Assembly (NCBI RefSeq): GCF_024679245.1
Contig: NC_090182.1
Coordinates: 35,425,047-35,489,046 of the forward strand
Reading direction: 5' to 3'
DNA length: 64,000 nt
Source: Pseudorasbora parva
Lineage: Eukaryota > Chordata > Actinopteri > Cypriniformes > Gobionidae
Shown: positions 36,481-47,149 of the stretch, piece by piece
Layout: each line of letters begins with the position of its first letter
Numbering within the stretch: position 1 is the stretch's first letter
Program-made: the position numbers and the translations under genes
Notes under the pieces: model-generated
What the model was told of the DNA's origin: nothing
What the model saw: the letters and a program-made list of their open reading frames with translations, nothing else
Database searches by the model: none

Positions 36481-37639
36481 ATACTTGTTACAAAAGTGGT
36501 GTGTAGGTCAATCTCACAAAGGCGAAGGAGAACTTGGAACAGGAAACTTAATAGAAACAAACAACTCAGGAACATCCAAAACACATTACAATACATGAAC
36601 GTTGACAGACAAACACTGACTACGTTTAGATGGACAGCAGTAATCTAATTATTGACCTTATTCTAAATAAGACAATATTCTGATTAAGGTGTTTACATGA
36701 GTTGCTTTAAGAATACTCCGTTCATGTTCCCGTTTTACATGTGATAGAACATAGATCGATTATGGCACGTCATTACGCCATGCCATGCTATGTTCTCCAA
36801 CATCCAATCATAGCGTGACTTTGGCAGGTCTGTTAATTTTATGGGCTCAGGAAACCCGCTGTAACTTCACCTGCGGGTGTCGCTGTTGGACAGTGTTACT
36901 TTACATTAAGAAGTTTAGAAACATGCATTTTTATAATGTTTTATATACATTTACGTTGATTTATTTTTGTAATATTATGCATAGTCTCTTTCTGTTTTTT
37001 TGAAGAGACACTACCCCTCTTTCCTCCTTATTGACAGCCTACATTTAGAATAATAGCTTTGATTAATGATGAAAAAGGTTTAAAAATCGTGACTGTTTGT
37101 TTTGTTTTTCCTGCCGTCGAGCCACAGGCGTTCACTGAATGAGCCATCTGGTTTGCGATTACAGATACAAACTTAATAATAATATTAAAATAATAATTAA
37201 CATAATTAAAATAATACATAATAATTACATTAAAAATAAAAAAATATAGAGAGAGGACGCAGTGTTCAGAATGAACAGTCAAGTAAAACACAAACCGCCC
37301 ATAGCAACGACATTTCAGACTGACAGATACGTAAAAGATAAACAGACAAAATGACTTTTCCGCCATTTGTTACTGGTTTGTAGACGTTGTTATATTAATT
37401 ATAATTCCAATTCTGTTTTATTGGCTACAATTTATCGATGATTGTTGAAAGGGGCACTTTTGATTAATTTTCAAAAAGGGCAGAGGCTCGAACCCACAAA
37501 GCCTCCCCTCTGCACTTCCCTGTTGTGCATAAGGTTATGTGTCCTGTCACAAAATGCGGCAAAATCTCCGACACAACATTAATAGTTAGATTAAGGAGTG
37601 TACATGTCTCCGATAATGCGACTAAAATAGGCATACTGC

Positions 37640-38458
37640 TAGTGATGTTAACAGTGTCACCAAAGCTCCGAAGCATGTGTCAAAAAAATGAAACTATTTT
37701 CTGTGAAGCTTTGTATCGATGCTTGATTCGTTCTATCAAAACCACGTGACCAATGACGTCCGAAGCTTCGTTTCACAAACACCCACGTGACTGATTCAGA
37801 AAGGTTTAAAAATGCGCGACACAGGGCGTGCCTGTGAGGTGTATTGCGTTGCATTGAGCAGGTTTTTTGTATTGCGCGAGTTTGTTATGGACCCTGTTGC
37901 AAAGAGAGGGCATTCTGAAATGTGGGAACACTTTCACTTGAGTTCGCCCAATAAGGTTGATCATTTATTTGGCTTTTGTTCTGCCGCATATATTTATTTA
38001 TTTAATCCGCACTAGCCTATGAGTTCATACATTAGAGACAAGTATAGGCTTATCCTTCTATAATCGTGAAAGTGTGTATGTTTTTCCTTGTGTGCATGCA
38101 TTTATTTAGCATACTACCTTTATTCGTGAGTTTTATTTGTTTACAAACAGGAAAAATGTTCACATTCACAATACAAAATCATATCTTTATTGGTTTAAGT
38201 TACTAGGAGTATGCAATGGAACAGATTGTGTCATATGTAATATATTGATTAATTTATTAATCAATCCATTAATTCACTTTTTGCTTCTAGATAATGCGTC
38301 GGTTGCAAAACATTTTGCGACACAGCGCTTTCCCTCACTTTCACCAGCAGAGGTCCTCGTTGAGCTCTGACTTGAAAAGCTTCGGGTAATGAACCTTTTT
38401 CTGATACAACTGTGCTGAAAGCTTCACTGGTTCAGAAAGCTTCACTTTGCCAACACTA
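37640..38458 (+). mobile_element. Internally deleted hAT transposon
   Basis: The ends TAGTGATGTTAACAGTG and (minus strand) TAGTGTTGGCAAAGTG are inverted. The flanks CATACTGC (37632-37639) and CATAATGC (38459-38466) are an 8-bp duplication with one mismatch, as hAT elements make. It is 819 bp and keeps only a first coding exon. It is nested in the CTACGTTTA element, which is nested in the LTR. Confidence 0.85.
37887..37955 (+). pseudogene. First exon of a hAT transposase (BED-finger start)
   Basis: An ATG at 37887 opens 23 codons, MDPVAKRGHSEMWEHFHLSS ending PNK, followed at once by a GT donor (AATAAG, then GTTGAT). This is the usual start of a hAT transposase, where a BED zinc finger begins just after the W-HF segment and the first exon is very short. 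The finger cysteines and the catalytic domain are absent because the rest of the gene was deleted. A polypyrimidine AG at 38290 could have served the next exon. Confidence 0.7.
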
Positions 38459-38775
38459 CATAATGCACATGTCTTAATACGATTTTTGTTAAGTTAGATT
38501 ATGACTTTAATCAGATTAAGGTAATTAGAAATCACTGTCTACATGGTAGTCTCTTAATCAGAGTATTGTCTTAATCAGATTAATATCAGAGTATTGTTGT
38601 CCATGTAAACGTAGTCACTGAGGGGAAACTGAAAACTGAATACACAGGGGCAAACGAGGTAATTGACAAGACACATGTGATGGACATAACTAATTAGACA
38701 AACTGGGGAGAAACTAGGTCACGGGGGCTGAACTCAAAACACAAGGAACACAGCAGACAGGGTATACATGTAACA

Positions 38776-39857
38776 TTACACTGATGGAGACCCTGGAAGA
38801 GCAGCTGGGTCGGTGAGCCCACACAAGATGCGGAGGAAGGACGACCACTAACCAAGGCAGAACTGGAGAGACGAGGGAGCCCGGAGAAGCCGTTTGGCCG
38901 AAGGTGTTCAGTGGAGCCGAGGGCGGGAGGAGCCAGGGCATAGCCGATGTGTCGATGGGCCACGGTGGAGTGTAGGTAGGGTGAAGAGACCGGCAGTGAC
39001 GACAGGGGATCCTCTGGGTGAGATGGCACTGCTGGACTGAGATCCCGAGAAAAATGCACACTGCATGTGGGAGGAGCAGATGGGATGATGGGCAGCAGTG
39101 TGGGTGAGGCTGAAGAGCTGGTAGACAGAGGCGGAGGAAGAGGGCGGGGGAGTGGGACTTCTGAGGGCGCAGGAGAAACTTGGAACACTAAAGAGACAGG
39201 GTTTACAGGAGAGACAGGGGCTGTGGGAGAAACTTCTAAATACCAGTCAATTAACTTCACCTCAAAGATGTCTCGCAGTTCCACGAGATAGCCACCAGAG
39301 GTCCTCGTCGCATCCAACGAGGCGGGCTGATGGGTGGGGCTCCTTTCCCAACCCTCAAGCTCCACGAGGACTCCCTCCACGACGGATGATGTTGCCGTCT
39401 CACGCACCTGGTCAGACTCTCGCTGTGGTCCGGGCTCCGGGGCGATGACTCCTCTCAACCTCTGCCTGGGTTCGGGCTCGTCGATCGCGGCAGGCCGGTC
39501 TCCACGGTCTGCGGCGGGCTACGGCACTTTCCTCATGCCGGTCGTGGTCGATGGTGGATGGCTGGTCCCTGGCAGAGGTGGAGTGGGACTGGTACCTCTG
39601 TCCTCAGCGGGGCCGATGGTTAAAGGTGAGTGGTTATGTACCAGTACCCACTCCAAGAATGCGGCGAAGTCTTCCTTTGGACCACCCACTGAAATGCGTG
39701 CCTTTGACTGCTCGCTCAGGCCGGCGAAGTAGAAAATGCCGAGCGAGCGGTCTGTGAAACGGGACAGGCACGCGAGCTGAAGGAAGTCCTGGCTGTGTGC
39801 CTCCAGCGGGCGGTCTCCTTGCTCCAGGCAGAGAAGCTGGACATTGGGGAGGGCCAT
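38776..39857 (-). pseudogene. Gag-like polyprotein remnant
   Basis: The minus strand has an ATG at 39857 and reads MALPNVQLLCLEQGDRPLEA, then FLQLACLSRFTDRSLGIFYF, then GGPKEDFAAFLEWVL, ending at a stop at 39519. A second frame from 39458 continues with a Pro/Ser-rich region that includes KLIDWYLEVSP. The first part resembles the capsid-like domain of retrotransposon Gag proteins, which would package element RNA. The Pro/Ser-rich tail resembles a multicopy fish protein family I recognise but cannot name exactly. A frameshift between 39519 and 39458 separates the two halves, and the second frame runs into the LTR (to 38694). No zinc knuckle is seen. Confidence 0.7.
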
Positions 39858-40290
39858 GGGAAGACGGGAAACATAAAAATAACAACAAAGAAACGCCACA
39901 AAAAACACTGTTTTGGTCCGTTGGTCTGTTAAAAAATTGGTGTGTAGGTCAAACTCGCGAAGGAGAACTTGGAAAAGGAAACTTATAATAGAAACAACAT
40001 CCAAAACACACTACAATACATGAACGTTGATGGACGAACACTGAGGGGAAACTGAGAACTAAAAATACAGGGCTAACAAGGTGATTGAGAAGACACAGGT
40101 GATGGGCATAACTAATTAGACAGATTGGGGAGAAACTGGCCCTGCATCCCAATTCGCATGCTATCCATAGTAAATAGTATTTGAAAATAGAATTAGTATG
40201 TCCCAATTCGTAGTATGTTAAAAAGAGTATTCCAAAGATACCCGGATGGTTTACTATTTCCGGTCTGAATCCGAAGTATGGATTGATGGG

Positions 40291-41251
40291 TAGGGCTGTC
40301 ACGATAACAAATTTTGCTGGACGATAAATTGAACAAGAAATTATTGCAATAAACGATAATGTTATTCTGAGACCATTTTCATCTAAAATAATGATAATGG
40401 CATAAAAATGCAGGTACATCTTTTCAAAGATCAATAAACTTTAATTTCTAAAGACTATTTAACACATGGAAAACATGAAATGGAAAACATTTTAAATAAC
40501 CACAATAAATGGAACAACCAAAACAACCAAAAACAATAAAAGCATGGACTCTCAGTCTGTTTAAAATGCATTTAAATAAGTACCAAAAACAATAAATAAA
40601 ATGGATGAAAACTGCAATGGATGATTGCGTTTTAGGTGCATATTAGGGGCGGTACGGTTCACAAAACCCACAGTTCGGTTTATATCACGGTTTTAGGGTC
40701 ACGGTTTTCCGTTCTGTACGGTTCTTGTTTTTTGTTTTTTTTTAAATCCAGAAATGTACTTCAGCATATGATCTATTAATTATCCACAATTTAGGATACA
40801 GTATTACATTTTTTGTTTTATATCATAGCCTAATCATGAACAAATTGAACTTGACCATCTCTGAGGAAAGTGATATTTTGATACAGCAAGAGAGAAGACA
40901 TTGATGATATGCTTTTCATTTATTTGGCAAAAAAAGGACAATGTGTCGACGCGGAGTGCGCGAGACCCCATTTCGCTTGGCGTTGTGCACGTCAAATTTC
41001 ATAAATTTGCGTGTGGCTGCGCAACCGTAGAGCCACGAGATTCCAGACGAATCTGCTGGCCGAGAATGACGTCTCATCACGCCGCACCCGGTCTGCGCGT
41101 CGAATAAACACCTCCCCAAACGCACGCAATCAACGAGAGAGACAAGGAAAACAAAAAAGCATGCAAATGGCAATTATCGACCGGAAAAAGGCTCGAGCTA
41201 TTTGTTTTTATCGTACATTTAATTGATTTATCGACTATCGCGACAGACTTA
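40291..41251. mobile_element. hAT-like element (TAGGGCTGTCACGATA ends), second-level nest
   Basis: The left end TAGGGCTGTCACGATAA and the right end (minus strand) TAAGTCTGTCGCGATAG are inverted. The flanks TTGATGGG (40283-40290) and TCGATGGG (41252-41259) are an 8-bp duplication with one mismatch. The relative at 28886-28893 has the single unoccupied copy. It is 961 bp and non-coding. A further hAT-type end begins inside at 40647. Confidence 0.88.
40647..40760 (+). repeat. Terminal fragment of a GGGGCGGTACGGTTC-class element, third-level nest
   Basis: TTAGGGGCGGTACGGTTCAC is followed by CGGTTTATATCACGG and CCGTTCTGTACGGTTC. It resembles hAT-type ends such as the one at 8385-8485. Its far end was not located. 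Confidence 0.45.
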
Positions 41252-41569
41252 TCGATGGGCACTCTAGCGGCTGATATTGCCCACAACCCATTGCATGGTG
41301 GAAAAGGATTCGATTAAAACTACAAACGTGGATGCGAGTCAATGCATCATTATATTTAAACTGCAAACACATGAGGAGAGTCTCTGCATTAAAGACCCAC
41401 AGATGGAAGATCAATGTGCAGCTACATTTCTCTCCGATACGGTAGGAGATTAAACTGAATGTGGAGGATTTGTACTGTGACGAATCTGATGATGCCTACA
41501 GGGTAGGTAAACGGTGATGGGATGCACGTAACTAAGCGACAGAAGACCTTCATTTAACAGCCCTTAATT

Positions 41570-42213
41570 GGTCTTTAGAGGACACTTTTGTCCTAGAGTG
41601 TCTGAGGTGTGACCTAAGAATTTTTTTTAAATAAATGTTTAATCAATATCTTCAATAATATAAAAACTATCCATTTATGCAGTTTTTTTATTTAATTTTT
41701 GATATATTTATTAGTAATTTAATTTTAGTAAATTAAACAATTCGAATATGTTCAGAGAGCCAAAACCTAAAAATGTGATGACTTTGGTGACATCTGGTGA
41801 CTTATGTTGGTATAAAATTAATAATGTTCAGTAGCCACTAGATGGCAATAATAGTACCCAATGGCTGCAATAAGCATTAAGGCTTAACTCAATAAACCAA
41901 TGTTTAAACGAATTTAACCTCTTAAGTTTTACATTTTATCACAAGGTAAAATTGTAAATAAAATTTACAAAAAAAATCATCTTTGTTGTTTTAGACTATA
42001 GAAACATGCCAAAACATGCTTAGCGCTCAAAAAGACCTTCATATAACATTTGGTCCTTAGTGGACACTATTGGGCACGGGGGTCTGATGTGTGGTCCCCA
42101 ATTTTTTTTTTTTAAATAAATCAATATGTTTAATAATATAAAAACCATCAATTATGCAGTTTATTTATTTAATTATTTTATTTATTTACCACTAAAAGTA
42201 CCATATTTTTATG

Positions 42214-42284
<71 letters not shown>

Positions 42285-42600
42285 ATATATTTAATTTATT
42301 TATATTTAATATTGATTTAGCTTCAATAATTTTTTTTTAAATTCCAGTATTTTCAGAGAGCCAAAACATAAAAATGTGATGCCTTTGGTGACATCTGGTG
42401 GACCTATGTTGGTACAAAATTTAAATAAATAAAAAATATCAGTAGCCACTAGATGACAATAATAGTACCCAATGGATTCATAGCTGCAAAAAGGCTGAAC
42501 TCTATAAACCTATGTTTTAACAAGTTTTAAGTTAAAATTGTAATAATAATAAAAAAAAACATCTTTGTTTTAGACTTTACAAAAATGCCAAAACATGCTT
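41570..42600. repeat. Tandem duplication of a ~480-bp unit
   Basis: Blocks such as CAGAGAGCCAAAAC, AATGTGATG-CTTTGGTGACATC and CAGTAGCCACTAGATG occur once in 41570-42045 and again in 42046-42600, in the same order. The second copy gained a (TA)n run. Confidence 0.85.
42216..42281. repeat. (TA)n microsatellite
   Basis: About 33 TA units lie inside the duplicated unit. Confidence 0.95.
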
Positions 42601-42621
42601 AGACAAATCTGGCCATGCAAT

Positions 42622-42623
<2 letters not shown>

Positions 42624-42698
<75 letters not shown>
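42624..42698. repeat. (GT)n microsatellite
   Basis: About 37 GT units. A second, shorter (TG)n run lies at 42855-42879. Confidence 0.95.
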
Positions 42699-42699
<1 letters not shown>

Positions 42700-43187
42700 C
42701 ACATTCAGAATGTTGTACAGACTCACCCCTTCATTCATGTATGAATGATCATCCATTGATTCCTATGGGTGGACATTTTTGTCCAAGAAGGCCCAATTAA
42801 GGAGGGGTTTTTTCTTCAACCACTTAACATTGTAAAATCAAGTCAATGTATTTTTGTGTGTGTGTGTGTGTGTGTGTGTTCAGGTGGCAAACTTAGAAAA
42901 AGTAGCCAAGTCTTGTACCACTCAGATTAAGGGAAGTATTTTTAAAAATAAATTAAAAAATGATTTAGCACACTTTTGTCCTTAAGGTCCTTTGAGAAAG
43001 GCGAAGTAGTATGTCCCAAAGCTTCCATACTTTTCTGCTACACACTCAAAAGTATATACTTTGTCTTCACAAAAAGAGTACATACTTTTAGGACGTAGTA
43101 TAAGTAGGCGAATTGGGATGCAGCATAGGTCATGGTGGGCTGAACTCAAAAGGAACACAGCAGACAGGGTATACATGTAACAATACT

Positions 43188-43410
43188 GACCATCAACACA
43201 CAAATACAAATTACACATTATATTCCATTTTCTGATGAGCTGCTTATTGTTACACTTGCATCTGATGGCCGCTTACACATCAGAAACAGACTGCAGAAAC
43301 TTGTGAATAACAGCATCTATTCAAGAGATAAGGTCAAACAACATGATCATACAACTTTTTTATTCCTGTTTTTATTAGTCTTACTTATTATTTACCTCCA
43401 AACAGCAGGA

Positions 43411-43466
<56 letters not shown>

Positions 43467-43942
43467 ATTGAGACAGCCAATACTACTGTGTTTCCTCTAC
43501 ATTCCTTCAAGTGGTGGACCACCATAGTATGAAAATTACCACACCACATAGGTAAAATGAGAAATAGAAAATTATAAACAAAACACAAATACAAACAAGC
43601 AAAAGGCTCAGTGCTCTGAAGCAGCCCTTTAATTAACAGAGAGGGTAGAAAGATATTACACTCTGCCACCACAACCACAAAACAATTACAAAGGAAATAT
43701 ATAACCATAAACAGCAAAGCAACAGAATTCTCTGCATTCACAGTTCAACTTCAAGCTGGTTTAGCTTTATAAATTAACAGGAAGGCTACAGCATCATCAG
43801 TGCAGAACACCGTGTTTTACGGAGACAAAATCACAACATTATTACAGACACAAACCACTGTGCAATACAGTAAACTGTGTATACAATACAGCCGTAATAA
43901 AAAACGGCGGGATTCCCTCCATCTCTGAGGGCACGGGTGTGA
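43188..43942. other. Unassigned stretch
   Basis: No gene is seen. The (AC)n tract is listed separately. The flanking open frames are translations of that tract. Confidence 0.5.
43413..43464. repeat. (AC)n microsatellite
   Basis: About 26 uninterrupted AC units. Confidence 0.95.
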
Positions 43943-43950
43943 AGTAAATC

Positions 43951-44618
43951 CAAGGGGGTAATCTAGCGCTCGGAAAGCGTTCCACCCCTAGGGGCTGCCA
44001 TTGCTAACCAAGCCATCACCTGCTGTTAGCATCCCATTGACTCCCATTCATTTTTGAGTCACTTTGACAGTGAATAACTTTACATCTGAGACGTTTAAAG
44101 ACTCCATTTGTCCATTGTTTATTTCTAAAGAAACACGACAATGTATAAAAGGCTCCGTTACCTTGTATCTTACACTATCGCCCCGCAGAAGCTGTTTTTG
44201 TAAAAATAGGCTAACGATTGCGTCATAACCAACACGACTCTGTCGCACAGTTGAGAAATTACCGTATAGACCTGAGGAGACGCTCGCAGGCAATCTTTTA
44301 CTGTCTATGAGACAGTCGGGGGGACGTGGAGACATAAAGTCTGATAAAGTCAAGCGGGAAAAATGGGGAGAAGCCCATAGTGAGCCAAAAGCAACGGGAG
44401 AAAATATTTAAACAACGTGATTCAGCTTTCACTTTCCACATCTACTAGAAGACCTACAGCTGTCAGACAGGAGGCTCACGTCACATCTACGTCGTCAAGC
44501 TCAGTCTGAGCCTGCGCAGTTCGCTCAGCCATCAGGAAGTGAGTGCCCCTAGGTTGACTTCATTATTTCGCCGTTGACGTCAATGGGGTCGCTCGGTCCA
44601 TTTCTTTTACTGTCTATG
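43951..44618 (-). mobile_element. 668-bp element with perfect 8-bp duplication, copy 1
   Basis: AGTAAATC occurs on both sides (43943-43950 and 44619-44626). The element reads CAAGGGGGTAATCTAGCG at left and ends TTTACTGTCTATG at right. These ends are not inverted copies of each other beyond the outer CA/TG. The right-end text CTTTTACTGTCTATGAG also occurs internally near 44301-44317. An inverted second copy is at 52390-55182. It is non-coding, and the 8-bp duplication points to a hAT-type enzyme. Confidence 0.85.
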
Positions 44619-44626
44619 AGTAAATC

Positions 44627-45869
44627 CCCAGAAGCGATCAGCAGCGTCGAGTCCATCCAACGGCTGATGATTAATGATTAACACATTTCCAAATTTGCCA
44701 CCCGGAACTTCCAGGGGAAACATCACGTCAGCTTTGACAGTATTGGCTGTCGTGTGTCTCATGACCAATTACGTCATTATGTCAGCTTTGGTTGTAAAAT
44801 GCCATTGGCTCTCATATGTCATGTGACCGATTGCGTCCTGCTAAAGAGTCAGGACAGGAGTATTATTTGAATGAGAAATATGAGAAATATGAGTTCATAA
44901 AGGGATCATCATTTCAATGATTAAAACATTAAGATCAACTCTTTTCTTCACACACATAAAGATATCGTATGACTTCAGAAAACTTTGAATGCAACATGAG
45001 CTAATACTTTTATACTGTTTTTGGTCAGTTTTTGCAATAAAAAGTAGCCTATTTATATTTATAAAATCATGTCAACTTTTACAAATGCAAAGAATTAAAT
45101 GCGTCTTGATCTGATGCATTGGGATATGCATCAATACATTATATAGGCTACTCATCATTTACTAATGGTTTGATCATCATTTGTTCATGATTAACAATTT
45201 ATTGATATAATGGTACACTGAAATTTCAGTGATTAATAATATATTAACTAGTAACTTAACCATTTACTAAGGATCTGTTTGATTATTTTATGAAATGGTA
45301 TTTTTTTAAAGATAGGCCTAAATTATGACAGATTGGTAAATCATTAGCCTATTAATCATTTATGAATGTATAATTATGATTTGTAAATTATTAGTTTATC
45401 ATTATCTAATAACTTGTAAATAATTTATAACTGAATCTACAAAACTCAAAAAAGTAAAGTGAAATTCATTGTCATGTTTTGTAAATCATTAGTTCATTAT
45501 TAACTAATCAATTGTAAATTACTTAAAACTTAATCTACTAAATATAAGTAAAATAATTAAAAAATCACTCATTAATCATTAATGAACACGTACACATAGT
45601 CATGTTTCATAAATTAGTTAATTAGTTACTAATCACTTGTAAATGACTTGTAACAGATTTGACAAAACATTCATAAAATGTTAGCATATTACTTGATAAT
45701 CATTTATGAATGTTTTGTTTTAACTAACCATTTATAAATGACTTACAACTGAACGTTATTATAAAGTGTATACCGCTCTATAATAAATTAAAATAAGCTG
45801 ATAACATCACTGTTTTCTCCAGAACGACTGTACAGCCAAATCAAATTTTGTTGCAATATTGCCCTGGTT
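44627..45869. other. Unassigned AT-rich stretch
   Basis: 45040-45775 is made of TAATTTATGAA and CATTTACTAA words and ends AAAGTGTATACC, similar to the GGTAACACTTTA-class element at 52755. No gene is seen. Confidence 0.45.
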
Positions 45870-45948
45870 AACACTGTGAAGCTGCTTTGAAACAATCGTC
45901 ATTGTAAAAGCGCTATATAAATAAAGTTGATTGATTTATTGAAGATCT
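45870..45948 (+). repeat. LINE 3' tail fragment
   Basis: GAAGCTGCTTTGAAACAATC is followed by GCGCTATATAAATAAAG and a TTGATTGATT tail. This text is typical of CR1/L2-type LINE 3' ends in fish. It is interrupted by the solo LTR at 45954. Confidence 0.55.
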
Positions 45949-45953
45949 CTGGG

Positions 45954-46773
45954 TGTCAGGGTTCTGTCACTTCGGTCTAGCTTTCTCTTGGTTTGGTGAC
46001 AGAGTCCTGACACTCCTGTATTTTGTCCAGTCTTGTGTAAGCATGCAGCTTTGAGCATGCTCGAGCTGCGTGCTCTTCTGTCCCTGTCATTTTCTGAGTG
46101 GGGCATGGTGTTCGGGTCCCAGCACTTCTGTCTAGTTGGGTTTCGGTTTTGTGTTGGGATTCGGACATTCATGCTCCTTGTGTTTTGTCTTCTGTTGTGA
46201 GTGCACAGAATGAGCATTCGCTCATTCTTGTGCACTCTGTGTGGCTGTGTGTGTGCACTGTCCTGTCTGTGTGTTTTGTGTTGTGTAGCATGCAGCTGGT
46301 GTTTTACTTGCTGCATGCTTTCTTGTTGTCATGTTTCGTGTGAACATGCAGTTTATGAGTTTTCATTAACTGCATGTTCATGTCATGTTTGGTGTGAGCA
46401 CATGTTCATGTGTTTCTTTGTCCCATGTGCTCTCATGTCAATTGTCTAACCCCACCCACCTTGTTTCCTGATTATTGGTTCATTTGCCCCACCTGTCTTC
46501 TCCCATTACCCTCGGTTGTTTGCTCCCCATTTAATCTCCTTGTGTTTGCAGTCCTGTGCCGGATCGTTGTCAAACCTTCCTCGTCAAACCTTCCTCATGT
46601 TTCCCTGCTCCTGAAGTCAAGTCGAGTCAAGCCAAGCCAAGAAAAGTCAAGTCTTGTTTTTCCCCCTCGGGGTTGTTTTGTTGTTTGTCTTGTTTTGTTT
46701 GATTTTTATAATAAAGAGCCCATTCTTCCTGCAATTGAGTCCTCGCTCCTTTTCCCCTCTACAAACCTTGACA
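45954..46773 (+). mobile_element. Solo LTR with perfect 5-bp duplication
   Basis: The 820-bp block starts TGTCAGGGTTCTGTCAC and ends AAACCTTGACA, and CTGGG is present on both sides (45949-45953 and 46774-46778). A polyadenylation signal lies at 46710-46715. It is T/G-rich with runs of CATGTTCATG-like words. No second LTR or coding interior is present, so the full element was probably lost by LTR-LTR recombination. The structure suggests a gypsy-type element, but the clade cannot be fixed without the interior. Confidence 0.85.
46710..46715 (+). terminator. Polyadenylation signal of the solo LTR
   Basis: AATAAA lies 58 bp before the LTR end, where an R region would finish. It also confirms the plus orientation. 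Confidence 0.5.
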
Positions 46774-46778
46774 CTGGG

Positions 46779-47141
46779 AGGACGCTGCGTGCAGGCAGGA
46801 AAGGCCCGCACGATCAAAACAGAAGTCACCACAAAACCATGGCAGTCAGTAGAGCACAAATCAAAACAAAAAGCAAAGATATCTTGTTTGCCCGGGAGTT
46901 TTAAACGGGCCCCAAGGCCTTGGGGGCGTCTCCGGCCAATGAGAAATCGTTGTGGGCGGGTGTCCTGTCCACTTCTCCTGTTCATGCATATCATTAGTGT
47001 AATGTCAGATTAAACACTTTTAAGAAACCAACTTTCCTATTGTGATAACAGTACATTTTACACAAATTTACCTTGCATCAAAATGAGGAGAATCATTTAT
47101 CCATCACATAGACATCAAAGAGCCTGCTATTCCCATGATTG
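46779..47141. other. Unassigned stretch
   Basis: No gene is seen. A GC-richer patch occurs at 46905-46980. Confidence 0.5.
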
Positions 47142-47149
47142 GAGTAGAG

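Larger units (their letters stand above)
36620..38615. mobile_element. DNA element with CTACGTTTA ends, inside the 3' LTR
   Basis: The left end CTACGTTTAGATGGACAG and the right end (minus strand) CTACGTTTACATGGACAA are inverted. CACTGA is duplicated on both sides (36614-36619 and 38616-38621), and the other LTR carries a single CACTGA at the same place (40039-40044). The element is about 2.0 kb, has no transposase of its own, and contains a hAT (37640-38458). The superfamily is uncertain. The duplication is 6 bp, or 7-8 bp if a mismatch is allowed. Confidence 0.85.
36486..38775 (-). repeat. 3' LTR, split by a 2-kb insertion
   Basis: The LTR pieces are 36486-36619 and 38622-38775. The block GGGGAGAAACTAGGTCACGG (38705 region) shows the unoccupied site of the insertion that splits the other LTR. 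Confidence 0.85.
40142..43123. mobile_element. DNA element with CTGCATCCCAATTCGC ends, inside the 5' LTR
   Basis: The 16-bp ends are perfect inverted repeats. Flanks AACTGGCC and CATAGGTC both align with the intact LTR text (ACTAGGTC), suggesting a degraded 8-bp duplication. The element is 2,982 bp and contains a hAT-like insertion (40291-41251), a roughly 480-bp tandem duplication, and long (TA)n and (GT)n runs. An uninterrupted but truncated relative is at 28487-29034, and a terminal fragment of a related type is near 57420-57600. No transposase is seen. Confidence 0.8.
36486..43182 (-). mobile_element. Gag-only LTR retrotransposon with nested insertions
   Basis: Once nested insertions are removed, two LTRs of about 270-290 bp remain. 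They start TGTTACATGTATACC on the minus strand and end in TTTTGTAACA or TTTTTTAACA. The outer edges are flanked by a perfect 5-bp duplication, ATACT (36481-36485 and 43183-43187), so both boundaries are firm. The interior (38776-39926) has only a gag-like remnant and no protease, reverse transcriptase or integrase. It must have been mobilised in trans. Each LTR was later hit by a different DNA element. Confidence 0.88.
39927..43182 (-). repeat. 5' LTR, split by a 3-kb insertion
   Basis: The LTR pieces are 39927-40141 and 43124-43182. CACTGA at 40039-40044 is the unoccupied form of the site duplicated around the insertion in the other LTR. Confidence 0.85.

Noticed and set aside
38694..38775. 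Extension of the Pro/Ser-rich frame to its stop at 38694
   Set aside because: This part lies inside the LTR, so I end the gag remnant at the LTR border.
42126..42320. Frame rich in Ile/Tyr
   Set aside because: It is a translation of the (TA)n microsatellite.
43388..43741. 117-codon minus-strand frame with Cys-Val repeats
   Set aside because: The Cys-Val run is the (AC)n tract. The rest has no support.
45954..46773. Endogenous retrovirus
   Set aside because: Only a solo LTR is present, with no retroviral genes, so I leave it as an LTR retrotransposon.
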